From assembly GCA_013140575.1 (NCBI GenBank), contig JABFSN010000219.1:1-58651 (forward strand): a stretch of 58,651 nucleotides of DNA, in the 5' to 3' direction. Origin of the DNA: Phycisphaerales bacterium (GTDB taxonomy: Bacteria > Planctomycetota > Phycisphaerae > UBA1845). The translations under genes were made by a program, and so were the position numbers. Under the pieces are notes generated by a model. It ran no database searches. It was not told the origin of the DNA and worked only from the letters and a program-made list of their open reading frames with translations. Of the stretch, positions 27,697 to 34,830 are shown in pieces; the first letter of the stretch is position 1; each line of letters opens with the position of its first letter.

Positions 27697-28710
27697 GTGC
27701 GAAGAACACCGATCTGCCGTTGCTTGGCGTTTTCACTGATTTGCGGCGCTGCGACGTCCGCGATCGCGGAACCGCACGCAACGTCGATTAATGTCAGATT
27801 GATATCCGAAAAGCTTCACGTCAATATCGGTGAACCGATACGTGTTCAATTCTTGATTGAAAACTGGTCCGACGAACCGGCCGTACTGTTCGTCCCCGGA
27901 ACCGATCCGAAACTGTCCGCGGAAGTCATGGGGCTGCCGATCGAACACGTGTTCAGCGGCGAGGCGTTCGCGGCGCTGACCATTCGCAACGACCAGAATC
28001 GGCAATGGAACGTGGCGGTGAACTACCAGCCGCCGGCCACGTCGCCGGTGGTGACCGTCGGTCCGCGGTCGTCGGTGGGCGCGATGGTGGACATTCGCGA
28101 GTACTACACCGTGTTCAAGTCGCCGGGGGTTTATCGCATTCAATGGCTGCCGTACGGCGGCGTGTTTCAATCCAACCCGCTGGTGATCAACGTCGCGCCG
28201 TTGAAGCAGGCGGAAATCGTCACCGACCTGGGCAAGATGACCGTGCGGTTCTTTTACGAGGACGCGCCGCGGCATGTCGACAATTTCATCGAACTGGCCA
28301 AAACGGGTTTTTACGACAACCTGACGTTTCACCGCATCGAGTCGGGGTTTTTCATTCAGGGCGGCTGCCCCAACGCCGACGGCACCGGAATCCGGCCGGA
28401 CGGCGTCAAGGTCAAAAGCGAACTATCCACCCGGCCGCAGACGCGCGGGAAGATCAACATGGCCCTGCTCGACGACGATCCGGATTCAGCGAGCTGCCAG
28501 TTTTTCATCACCAACACGGACGTGCCGGAATGGACCGGGCGGTACTGCGTGTTCGGCGAGTTGACCGGCGACGAATCCTTCGCAACGCTTGACAAACTGA
28601 TGGCCGCACCGGCGGACGAACCGGGGCGCCCCATCGGCAAGATCATCATCCGCAGCATCCGCATCAGCGACGCGCCGCGCGAGAGCGCCTCGAACGGCGA
28701 CCGGCCCTGA
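27697..28710 (+). CDS. Secreted cyclophilin-type peptidyl-prolyl isomerase
   Basis: This 337-aa protein has a signal peptide (RRTPICRCLAFSLICGAAT, cleaved near SAIA-EP), an Ig-like beta domain (about residues 27-165), and a C-terminal cyclophilin domain. The latter shows GKMTVRFFYEDAPRHVDNFI, GFYDNLTFHRIESGFFIQGG and NMALLDDDPDSASCQFFITN, the catalytic Arg being in FHRI. It catalyses proline isomerisation in the cell envelope or outside. The GTG at 27697 gives a compact signal peptide; a longer form from the ATG at 27634 is possible. The fusion to a large N-terminal domain is less usual than single-domain cyclophilins. Confidence 0.87.
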   Translation: MRRTPICRCLAFSLICGAATSAIAEPHATSINVRLISEKLHVNIGEPIRVQFLIENWSDEPAVLFVPGTDPKLSAEVMGLPIEHVFSGEAFAALTIRNDQNRQWNVAVNYQPPATSPVVTVGPRSSVGAMVDIREYYTVFKSPGVYRIQWLPYGGVFQSNPLVINVAPLKQAEIVTDLGKMTVRFFYEDAPRHVDNFIELAKTGFYDNLTFHRIESGFFIQGGCPNADGTGIRPDGVKVKSELSTRPQTRGKINMALLDDDPDSASCQFFITNTDVPEWTGRYCVFGELTGDESFATLDKLMAAPADEPGRPIGKIIIRSIRISDAPRESASNGDRP

Positions 28711-28925
28711 CGGGCATTCCATCCGCACCCATGGCCATCGAATACCATCGGAGAGCCCTCCGTTCGCCGGGCCGGGCCGGAACGGGCGGACGTCCGCGTC
28801 GGCCGACACGTCCGGACGACGCATCGCCGCGGAGGGTCGGGTTGGGAGCGGACTCGCGAATTATGCGTTGGAAATTCGAATCTTTCGTTTTGTTGTAAAA
28901 TAAATTAGGCTATCCAAATTTATGG
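28711..28925. other. Intergenic region, no gene seen
   Basis: The first part is GC-rich (28711-28860), then the sequence turns strongly AT-rich (28860-28922) before the promoter at 28926. No hairpin with a T-run closes the cyclophilin gene. The AT-rich patch may act as an UP element. Confidence 0.4.
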
Positions 28926-28954
28926 TTGACGCGGGCGTACGCGACCGCTAGTCT
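28926..28954 (+). promoter_or_regulatory. Promoter of the small lipoprotein gene
   Basis: TTGACG (28926-28931) and TAGTCT (28949-28954) are separated by 17 bp, directly after an AT-rich stretch. The leader to the start at 29083 is about 120 nt. Confidence 0.5.
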
Positions 28955-29082
28955 CCATCGGTCGTAACAGCGCGGGGCGGCGCCTATTGACGAGTGCGGC
29001 GGGCGTTTCTGTTTTTCGCCTGACGGCCGCCGCGGGGTCACCGCCCGGCACCAAAACGACAACGATAAAGGAGCATTCAAAC

Positions 29083-29262
29083 ATGGATCGCGCGAACAGG
29101 CGTTTCGTCAGGATACTGGTCCCATGGTCCGTCGTAACCGCCGGTCTGTTGCCCGGCTCGTGCGCCCTGCAATTCCGCGACGCGTTGATCTCGGCGACCG
29201 CCAACTTCACGGCCGGCACGTTCGTCGAGATTCTGTCGTCGCTGATCCCGGTCGGCACGTGA
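29083..29262 (+). CDS. Small lipoprotein-like protein (59 aa)
   Basis: This short gene is well supported by AAGGAG nine bases before the ATG and by the upstream promoter. The protein has an Arg-rich start, a hydrophobic segment (ILVPWSVVTAGLLPGSC) and a lipobox-like LPGSC with Cys at about residue 31, leaving a mature peptide of under 30 residues (ALQFRDALISATANFTAGTF...). Function is unknown. It precedes the beta-barrel gene by 157 bp in the same direction, so the two may act at the same membrane. Confidence 0.65.
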   Translation: MDRANRRFVRILVPWSVVTAGLLPGSCALQFRDALISATANFTAGTFVEILSSLIPVGT

Positions 29263-29419
29263 CCGCCGAAGTTGCGACCGGCTCGCAAAGCCGGCGATGC
29301 GGCTTGTGATCCAGGCGGATGGGGCGGACTGCCTTCACTGCGTCGCCAGGGCGCGCCAAACAGGTGCTCGCCGTTGGGGGGCGCCGTGGAGTCGTTGTGA
29401 CCCGAAGCGGAGGAATGAC

Positions 29420-30274
29420 GTGACCGGGCGTACAAGGGCGTTGCTGTTGGGCTGTGCATTTTCGGCGGTCCCGGACGGATCGGCGGCGCGTGAACAGTCC
29501 GAATCCGACGAGGCGAGCAAGGGAAGATCGAGTGAGCCGCTGGTCACCGACCGGCCCGATTTCACGGAAAGCACCGACGCCGTCCCGACCGGCCGGTTTC
29601 AGATCGAGATCGGCTACCTGTTCAGCCACGACCGGGAGCACGACGAGCGCACGCGGACGCACGAGTTCCCGCAAACGCTGTTTCGCATCGGCATCGCCGA
29701 ACCGTTTGAATTGCGACTGGGCTGGGGCGGGTATGCGTTCGGCGATTTCGCGTTCGAGAACAGGAACGCGTTCGGGCGGCGGTTCACCGATGAGACCGAC
29801 GATCAGGGCGGAAGCGACACGTCGGTGGGGTTTAAGGTCAAGCTGGCCGAACAGGCAGGCCTGCGTCCGAACCTGGGTCTGATCGCCGAGATGTCGCTGC
29901 CGTCGGGCAGCACGGACCAGACGTCGGGCGATGTGGACCCCAACGTCAAGTTCCTGTGGGCGTACGATTTGAACGACCGGTTTTCGCTGTCCGGCAACGT
30001 GAACGTCGGCGTGCCGACCGAAGACACCCATCGGTTCGTGCAGACGGCGGTCTCGCTGAGCCTGGCATGCGGACTGACGGACAGCGTGGGATCGTACGTC
30101 GAGTATTTCGGCGTCTACCCGGACGCCGACGGTCAGGACGCGGCCCATTCGCTGAACGGCGGGTTCACTTTTCTATTGAGCGACGATTTGCAATTCGACG
30201 TGTTGGTCGGCGTGGGACTGAACGAACAGGCCGACGATTTTTTCACGGGCGTCGGCGTTTCGTGGCGGTTTTGA
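29420..30274 (+). CDS. Outer-membrane beta-barrel, MetA-like family
   Basis: This 284-aa protein has a short signal sequence (RTRALLLGCAFSAVPDGSAA) and then the opening TDRPDFTESTDAVPTGRFQI and EIGYLFSHD, typical of the 'MetA-pathway of phenol degradation' transporter-like barrels. Alternating polar and nonpolar strands run to the end, which closes with the aromatic FTGVGVSWRF expected for outer-membrane insertion. The specific substrate is unknown. The GTG at 29420 is chosen because GGAGGA lies six bases upstream; an upstream in-frame start would have no ribosome binding site. Confidence 0.8.
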   Translation: MTGRTRALLLGCAFSAVPDGSAAREQSESDEASKGRSSEPLVTDRPDFTESTDAVPTGRFQIEIGYLFSHDREHDERTRTHEFPQTLFRIGIAEPFELRLGWGGYAFGDFAFENRNAFGRRFTDETDDQGGSDTSVGFKVKLAEQAGLRPNLGLIAEMSLPSGSTDQTSGDVDPNVKFLWAYDLNDRFSLSGNVNVGVPTEDTHRFVQTAVSLSLACGLTDSVGSYVEYFGVYPDADGQDAAHSLNGGFTFLLSDDLQFDVLVGVGLNEQADDFFTGVGVSWRF

Positions 30275-30310
30275 CGGGCGTGCCGGATCCGCCCGCAGTT
30301 CGAATCAATC

Positions 30311-30579
30311 ATTCACCGCGGAGGCGCGGAGGACGCAGAGGGAGGAAGTTGGGATGTTGCCGCGGGACATTTCGGTCTAAGACGGACATCACGAGACGAC
30401 CGGCCGATTAAATTAAAATGGGCCCATTGGCGGGATCCGAAACGGGCGTGCTTGCGCCCCAGGCAATCGCGGGAAGGGATTCCCGCGAAGCGTGGGTGCG
30501 AGAAAGGAATCTCGCACCAGCGGCCGGATTCTCGCACCGGCGGCTGCTTATCCGCGGCCTCCGCGCCTCCGCGGTGAAT
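30311..30579. repeat. Segment bounded by perfect 22-bp inverted repeats
   Basis: The 22-bp arm at 30311-30332 (starting ATTCACCGCGGAGG) is the exact reverse complement of 30558-30579. The interior has several hairpins (for example GCGGGAA/TTCCCGC at about 30469-30486). No transposase is present, so it is a non-autonomous or composite repeat. It fills the gap between the barrel gene and the zinc-ribbon gene. Confidence 0.75.
30469..30521 (+). repeat. 53-bp dispersed repeat, copy A
   Basis: It begins GCGGGAAGGGATTCCCGCGA and ends in CTCGCACCAGC. Two hairpins are inside. The near-identical copy B is at 31140-31192 in the same orientation. Confidence 0.75.
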
Positions 30580-30587
30580 CTTCCGAG

Positions 30588-31028
30588 TCAGTATTTTTCG
30601 GAAGTAGCCAGGTCGAACCCCTCGTGGGCCGGGTTCAGGCGGCCGCCGCGGTATTCGGCGCGGCAGGCGTAGCACGTCGTGACCTTGCCGATGACCAGAT
30701 AGAAGGCGAGATCCACCAGCACCGCGGCCGCCAGAATGGCGTAGGCGAGCATGAAATTCGTGCGCAGAAAGTACACGCTGGCCAGCCCCGCGACGACGAC
30801 GACGGCCAACCCGACGCGCTGCGGGAAATCCTTGCGGATAAACAACTCGGTCCCCCCGCACACCGTGCAACGATCGACCGAATGGCCGCAGCGAATCGAC
30901 TCGGTCAGCTTCAGCGGTTGGGTGTGCCTGCACCGCGGGCAGGTGATGGAATCGCCGGCGTCTTCCAACGGCGCGTACTCGATGATGGCGACGCAACCGT
31001 CGTGCGGGCAGTGGTAGCGAATTTGCAT
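30588..31028 (-). CDS. Zinc-ribbon membrane protein of unknown function
   Basis: This 146-aa protein has an N-terminal zinc-ribbon region with repeated Cys pairs (CPHDGC, CPRCRH, CTVCGG), two transmembrane helices (about residues 72-88 and 93-113) and another CYAC pair after them. Cytoplasmic zinc ribbons on a two-helix anchor are seen in planctomycete proteins of unknown role. No enzymatic motif is visible. The stop lies 9 bp from the end of the inverted-repeat segment, and 53-bp direct repeats sit on both sides of the gene. Confidence 0.7.
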   Translation of the reverse strand: MQIRYHCPHDGCVAIIEYAPLEDAGDSITCPRCRHTQPLKLTESIRCGHSVDRCTVCGGTELFIRKDFPQRVGLAVVVVAGLASVYFLRTNFMLAYAILAAAVLVDLAFYLVIGKVTTCYACRAEYRGGRLNPAHEGFDLATSEKY

Positions 31029-31139
31029 GGCGGCATTTCAACGGCCGGGACCGCGGGATGTCAATTCGTTCGTGCGGGCGGAGCGTCCGGGCATCGTACG
31101 TGCGATTTGGCCCGCAGTGTTCAAACGGCAGCGGCTGAC

Positions 31140-31192
31140 GCGGGAAGGGATTCCCGCGACGGATGGGTGCGAGAAGGGATTCTCGCACCAGC
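31140..31192 (+). repeat. 53-bp dispersed repeat, copy B
   Basis: This copy matches the one at 30469-30521 over its full length with only a few differences. It is followed at once by the hairpin GGCGGGT/ACCCGCC (31196-31212), which abuts the stop codon of the next gene. Confidence 0.75.
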
Positions 31193-31212
31193 CGTGGCGG
31201 GTGAAACCCGCC

Positions 31213-32025
31213 CTACAGCGGGAGCAGGAACTCGGTCGCGAGGAATTGGCTGCTGAGTTCGCCGATGTACACGAACACCGACGCGAAGTAGAGGATGCCG
31301 GTGGCCGATTGCGTGCTGCGGAGGCGGACGCAATCGGACACCATGTAGGCGAACACGCCGACGGCGAGCAACCCGACGGCCACGCGCAACGACAGGACCA
31401 GCCAATCTCCCATGATGCGTTCAAAAAACGGTCCGTCGAAACCGGGTAGGGCGCCGGTCGAAAACAACGTGACGCAAACGACGAAATAGACACCGCGCAG
31501 ACCGACCGACAAGGCGAACCAGCGAACCAGCGATTGCAGCGGCGTGATGGTCATTTTCGTGGCCGTCAGGTAGGCGTGTCCGAGAAGCCAGGCGACGGTC
31601 ACGCTGCCGAGGAGCATGGCGCCGAGGCATTGCCCGATGACGGCCAACGCCATCAAGACCCCGGTCGAGTGCACCGAAGCCAACGGTCGGGCGAACAGAC
31701 AGGCCGCGACCATTCCGCAGACGCCGCCGAGAATCGCCGGCACACGGATCAGTGCCGTGCTCCTTGTCCGCGCGGCCAAGGGCTGAAGCATGACGATGAC
31801 GGCGGCCGCCGCGGCGCATGACAATGATGCAAGCGCCGCGCGCGACGTCGGCGGCGCGACGATCAAGCCCGATCGCCGCCAAAACCAAACCGTGACGCCG
31901 GCGCCGACGGCGCAACTGATGATCGCCGGCAGGCGAATGAACCGCGCGGCGATCAGGTCCAGTCGGCTGAATCCCAGAACGGTCAACACGCCGCCGCCGA
32001 GTGAACACAGGAGGGATGCGAGCAT
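31213..32025 (-). CDS. Polytopic membrane protein of unknown function
   Basis: This 270-aa protein has about eight hydrophobic helices with short loops and basic inner ends. I recognise no motif that assigns it; conserved-looking parts are WLLGHAYLTATKMTITPLQS and ILYFASVFVYIGELSSQFLA. It starts at the ATG at 32025 and is the middle gene between the glycosyltransferase (143 bp upstream) and the zinc-ribbon gene (184 bp downstream), all on minus. The HAYLTATKM stretch with a His inside a helix could bind a cofactor, which is only a guess. Confidence 0.65.
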   Translation of the reverse strand: MLASLLCSLGGGVLTVLGFSRLDLIAARFIRLPAIISCAVGAGVTVWFWRRSGLIVAPPTSRAALASLSCAAAAAVIVMLQPLAARTRSTALIRVPAILGGVCGMVAACLFARPLASVHSTGVLMALAVIGQCLGAMLLGSVTVAWLLGHAYLTATKMTITPLQSLVRWFALSVGLRGVYFVVCVTLFSTGALPGFDGPFFERIMGDWLVLSLRVAVGLLAVGVFAYMVSDCVRLRSTQSATGILYFASVFVYIGELSSQFLATEFLLPL

Positions 32026-32168
32026 TAGCGGCGAACCTTAATCGACACGTCGTGTGAAGGGAAAACGCCGAAACACCGAACGCCAAGAAATCGAAACGTC
32101 GAAGAGTCCAAAACGGAAACGGCAGTTTCAACGCCCGCCCTGGCACGACACGTGTGGCGATTGGGCGG

Positions 32169-33422
32169 CTACTGCGATCCGCCTGTCAACAGCGATTCGA
32201 GCCGGGCGAGTTCGTGCGGCCAGGAGGCGTTTTGGGCGACCCATGCGCGGGCGGCGGCGCCGATCGCGGCGCGTTCCGCGGGGGCATTCAGCAGGCGAAC
32301 GATGGCGTCGGCGTAGGATTGGGGGTCATCGGCGATCAGGAAATGCCGGCCGGCGACGGCGTCGATGCCTGCCGCGGAGATGGACGTCAGAACGACCGGG
32401 CGGGCGGCGGACATGGCCTCCAACACCTTGTTTTGTATGCCCCGGCCGATCCGCAAGGGGGCGACGCTGACCGCGAATCGTTCGAGCCGCGGCCGCACGT
32501 CGGGTACGGCGCCGGTGACGCGGATGTTCTCCCGACCGGCCAGCGTCCGCACGGCGCGGGTGGGCGCGCGGCCGACGATTTCAAGAGTGGCATTTGGAGC
32601 GCGATTGCGGACAACGGGGAACACGCAATCGGCAAACCATCGAACCGCGTCGATGTTGGGCGCGTAGTCCATCTGGCCGACGAAGCCGATGACGGGGTCG
32701 GCGCGGTCCGCGGTGCGCAAGGGTTCCATGCCGATGTCGGCGCCGTTGCCGATGATATGTAGCCGATCCGACAACGCGTCGGGCGAGTCGTGGCGCGGGA
32801 GTCGAGCCCCTGTCGTCACGGGCGGGACGCCCGTGCCACGAATAGCGCCCGTGCGGCGCAGCGCGTCCGCCTCGCCGCGGGTGACCACGGTGCAGGCATC
32901 GAACGCGCCAAGCCAGTGGCTTTCGCGCCGGCGCAGGCGATGGGCTTCGGTTCCATACAACCATGATCGCAAGCCGGATGCCCGTTCGGCGTAGGCCTGC
33001 CATTTAAGGCTGTCGCAGTCGCACAAGTCGAGGACGACGCGACGTGCGCGGACCGCGTCGCGGTACGGGGCCACGCCGGAGGAAAAAAACAGGGCGGCAT
33101 CGAATTCAACCGCTGCCGACCATCGGCGGAGCACGTCGGACATTTCGCGGTTCCGATAAAATCCTTCCGTAATCGTCCCCCCGACGGCAAGCCGCAGCGC
33201 GCCGCGGACGGCCGCGACCGATCGTGAAAGCGGTACGGCGTGGACGCCCGCGCACCACCGGCGCAGCGTGGGAACGTGCGTCGCGTCGGCCGGGTCGTCG
33301 AAGAACGCCGCACACCAGACGTCGTGACGCGCCGCCAGGTATTCCAACTGATGGCACGAGCGAATCTTGTCACCCTTGTCGGCGGGGTAGGGAAGGCGGT
33401 GGGCGACGTACAGTATTTTCAT
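32169..33422 (-). CDS. Exosortase-associated glycosyltransferase
   Basis: This 417-aa group 1-like glycosyltransferase starts KILYVAHRLPYPADKGDKIR, the hallmark of the sugar transferase associated with the PEP-CTERM/exosortase A system. Its C-terminal GT-B half contains VIGFVGQMDYAPNIDAVRWF and APLRIGRGIQNKVLEAMSAA. It would add a sugar to an exopolysaccharide precursor at the inner membrane. The sequence RGTGVPPVTTG at about residues 193-203 is the translation of a palindromic repeat inserted in frame between the two halves. The start at 33422 lies 11 bp after the FemAB gene. Confidence 0.9.
   Translation of the reverse strand: MKILYVAHRLPYPADKGDKIRSCHQLEYLAARHDVWCAAFFDDPADATHVPTLRRWCAGVHAVPLSRSVAAVRGALRLAVGGTITEGFYRNREMSDVLRRWSAAVEFDAALFFSSGVAPYRDAVRARRVVLDLCDCDSLKWQAYAERASGLRSWLYGTEAHRLRRRESHWLGAFDACTVVTRGEADALRRTGAIRGTGVPPVTTGARLPRHDSPDALSDRLHIIGNGADIGMEPLRTADRADPVIGFVGQMDYAPNIDAVRWFADCVFPVVRNRAPNATLEIVGRAPTRAVRTLAGRENIRVTGAVPDVRPRLERFAVSVAPLRIGRGIQNKVLEAMSAARPVVLTSISAAGIDAVAGRHFLIADDPQSYADAIVRLLNAPAERAAIGAAARAWVAQNASWPHELARLESLLTGGSQ
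32817..32835. repeat. Palindrome inside the glycosyltransferase gene
   Basis: CACGGGCG and CGCCCGTG pair around GGA. The reading frame stays open through it, giving RGTGVPPVTTG. Similar hairpins lie at 17406-17424 and 26231-26258. Confidence 0.8.
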
Positions 33423-33433
33423 TCCATTGCCGC

Positions 33434-34552
33434 CTATCCGGGGATCTGTTTGGAGAGCCACGCGCCGAGCGGGATGGTGACAAACGACGGCAGCAGCGGC
33501 CAGACGCGCCGGGCGAGTGCGAAGCGTCGATGGGATGGAGACAGATCGGGCGGCGTGCATCCCGGAGCGACGTAGACCTGATATTCCAGCGGAGTCGGTT
33601 CGAATCCCTGGTGCCGCTTGAACGCGACGGCGCCGTGATTGTCGATGCGCGACCGGCCGAAATCGAACGTGTGGCAACCCAGTTGGACGGCCCGCTCCAT
33701 CGCGCACAGGTAGACGTAATTGTACGCATTCAGAGGGGCGCCGCCGGGCGATGTTCCCACAAAATAGGGCATCGCCGTTCCGCGGTGGACCCACGTGATC
33801 AGGCCAGCGACCGGCGTTCCGCGGCACAATACGAGCGAGACGAATGATTCATCGGACGCCCCATTCACCAGCGCCGCTACGAAACGGTACGGGTAGGCGA
33901 TCGAACCCAGACGGCCCATGGCGCCGGCGTACAACCGCCAGGCGACGGGCAGGTGTTCACGACCGACGACGTGCGCCAACCCGAATCGGTCACGAGCGGC
34001 GCGGGCGGCGGCGCGGGCCTTGCGGGGCAGCGCGGCCAGGCATTGGTCGGCACGCACCGGCAACGGCTTGCGAAACGTGACGTAGCGTTGGACGGCGGCG
34101 ATGTCCGGCCAGATGGCGCGTTCGGAGCGTAGTTCCAGACAGCGGGCGGCGCATTGCGCGGTCAGCCGGATGGCCTCGCGACGGAGCGCATCCAGCCCCT
34201 CGGCGTCATTGCCGATCGCGCCGCCATACACGGCATACGGAACGCTGACAAGCATTCGGCCGGCCAATCGGCTACGGACCAACATCAACGGCAGTCCGGC
34301 GACGATTTCCGAGCCCCGCCGGGCGACAAGCGTCAGATCCTGGTGACCGAACGCGTCGCGGACGGCTGTCGTCCATGCGGTCGCGTGAAAACACGATCCC
34401 GCGGCGAGACGACCGACGAATTCGTCCCACTCCGCAGTGTGTTCCGCGGCGAGGAACTCGATTCGCGGGACGTTGCGATTCCGCATCGGCGCCTGGGTCG
34501 CTTGCTCAATTGATGGAACGTGGGCGGCGACGGAAGCGGCCAGGGTAGTCAT
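33434..34552 (-). CDS. FemAB-like protein, exosortase-associated type
   Basis: This 372-aa protein of the FemAB/GNAT-like superfamily has the C-terminal signature CHTFDFGRSRIDNHGAVAFK followed by RHQGFEPTPLEYQVY, which is close to the family associated with XrtA/PEP-CTERM gene clusters. FemAB enzymes transfer amino acids from tRNA to peptidoglycan precursors; the role in this subgroup is unknown. The start at 34552 gives a normal family length; the ATG at 34486 is an alternative. It precedes the glycosyltransferase by 11 bp, so the two are cotranscribed. No exosortase gene is in the window. Confidence 0.87.
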   Translation of the reverse strand: MTTLAASVAAHVPSIEQATQAPMRNRNVPRIEFLAAEHTAEWDEFVGRLAAGSCFHATAWTTAVRDAFGHQDLTLVARRGSEIVAGLPLMLVRSRLAGRMLVSVPYAVYGGAIGNDAEGLDALRREAIRLTAQCAARCLELRSERAIWPDIAAVQRYVTFRKPLPVRADQCLAALPRKARAAARAARDRFGLAHVVGREHLPVAWRLYAGAMGRLGSIAYPYRFVAALVNGASDESFVSLVLCRGTPVAGLITWVHRGTAMPYFVGTSPGGAPLNAYNYVYLCAMERAVQLGCHTFDFGRSRIDNHGAVAFKRHQGFEPTPLEYQVYVAPGCTPPDLSPSHRRFALARRVWPLLPSFVTIPLGAWLSKQIPG

Positions 34553-34618
34553 CAATGGAATTATCGGTCTGGACGGGGTTGGTGTTGACCGGAAGTCGGC
34601 CGAGCCGGGCGCCGCCGC

Positions 34619-34648
34619 TTGACTTTGGGGGTGCATTTGGGACAGAAT
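34619..34648 (+). promoter_or_regulatory. Promoter of the giant secreted protein gene
   Basis: TTGACT (34619-34624) and CAGAAT (34643-34648) are 18 bp apart. The leader to the start at 34831 is about 175 nt. Confidence 0.45.
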
Positions 34649-34830
34649 AACCGCACAGCATCAACCCCCACCAGAAGCGGGGAATCGGGGTTGGAGCGGG
34701 CGGGAAGCAAAGGTTCTGGAATTCAGCGCCGTATTGGCCGGTGTCGTCCCGGCAACGCTGTCGAACCCCATTCCGCGCGATCCGAGAGTTGAGTTGAGGC
34801 CTGCGCGCGATGCCTCGTGGAGGAACCAGA

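Noticed and set aside
33590-33620. tRNA-like T-arm signature GGTTCGAATCC
   Set aside because: It lies inside the FemAB coding sequence and no matching stem or acceptor can be drawn.
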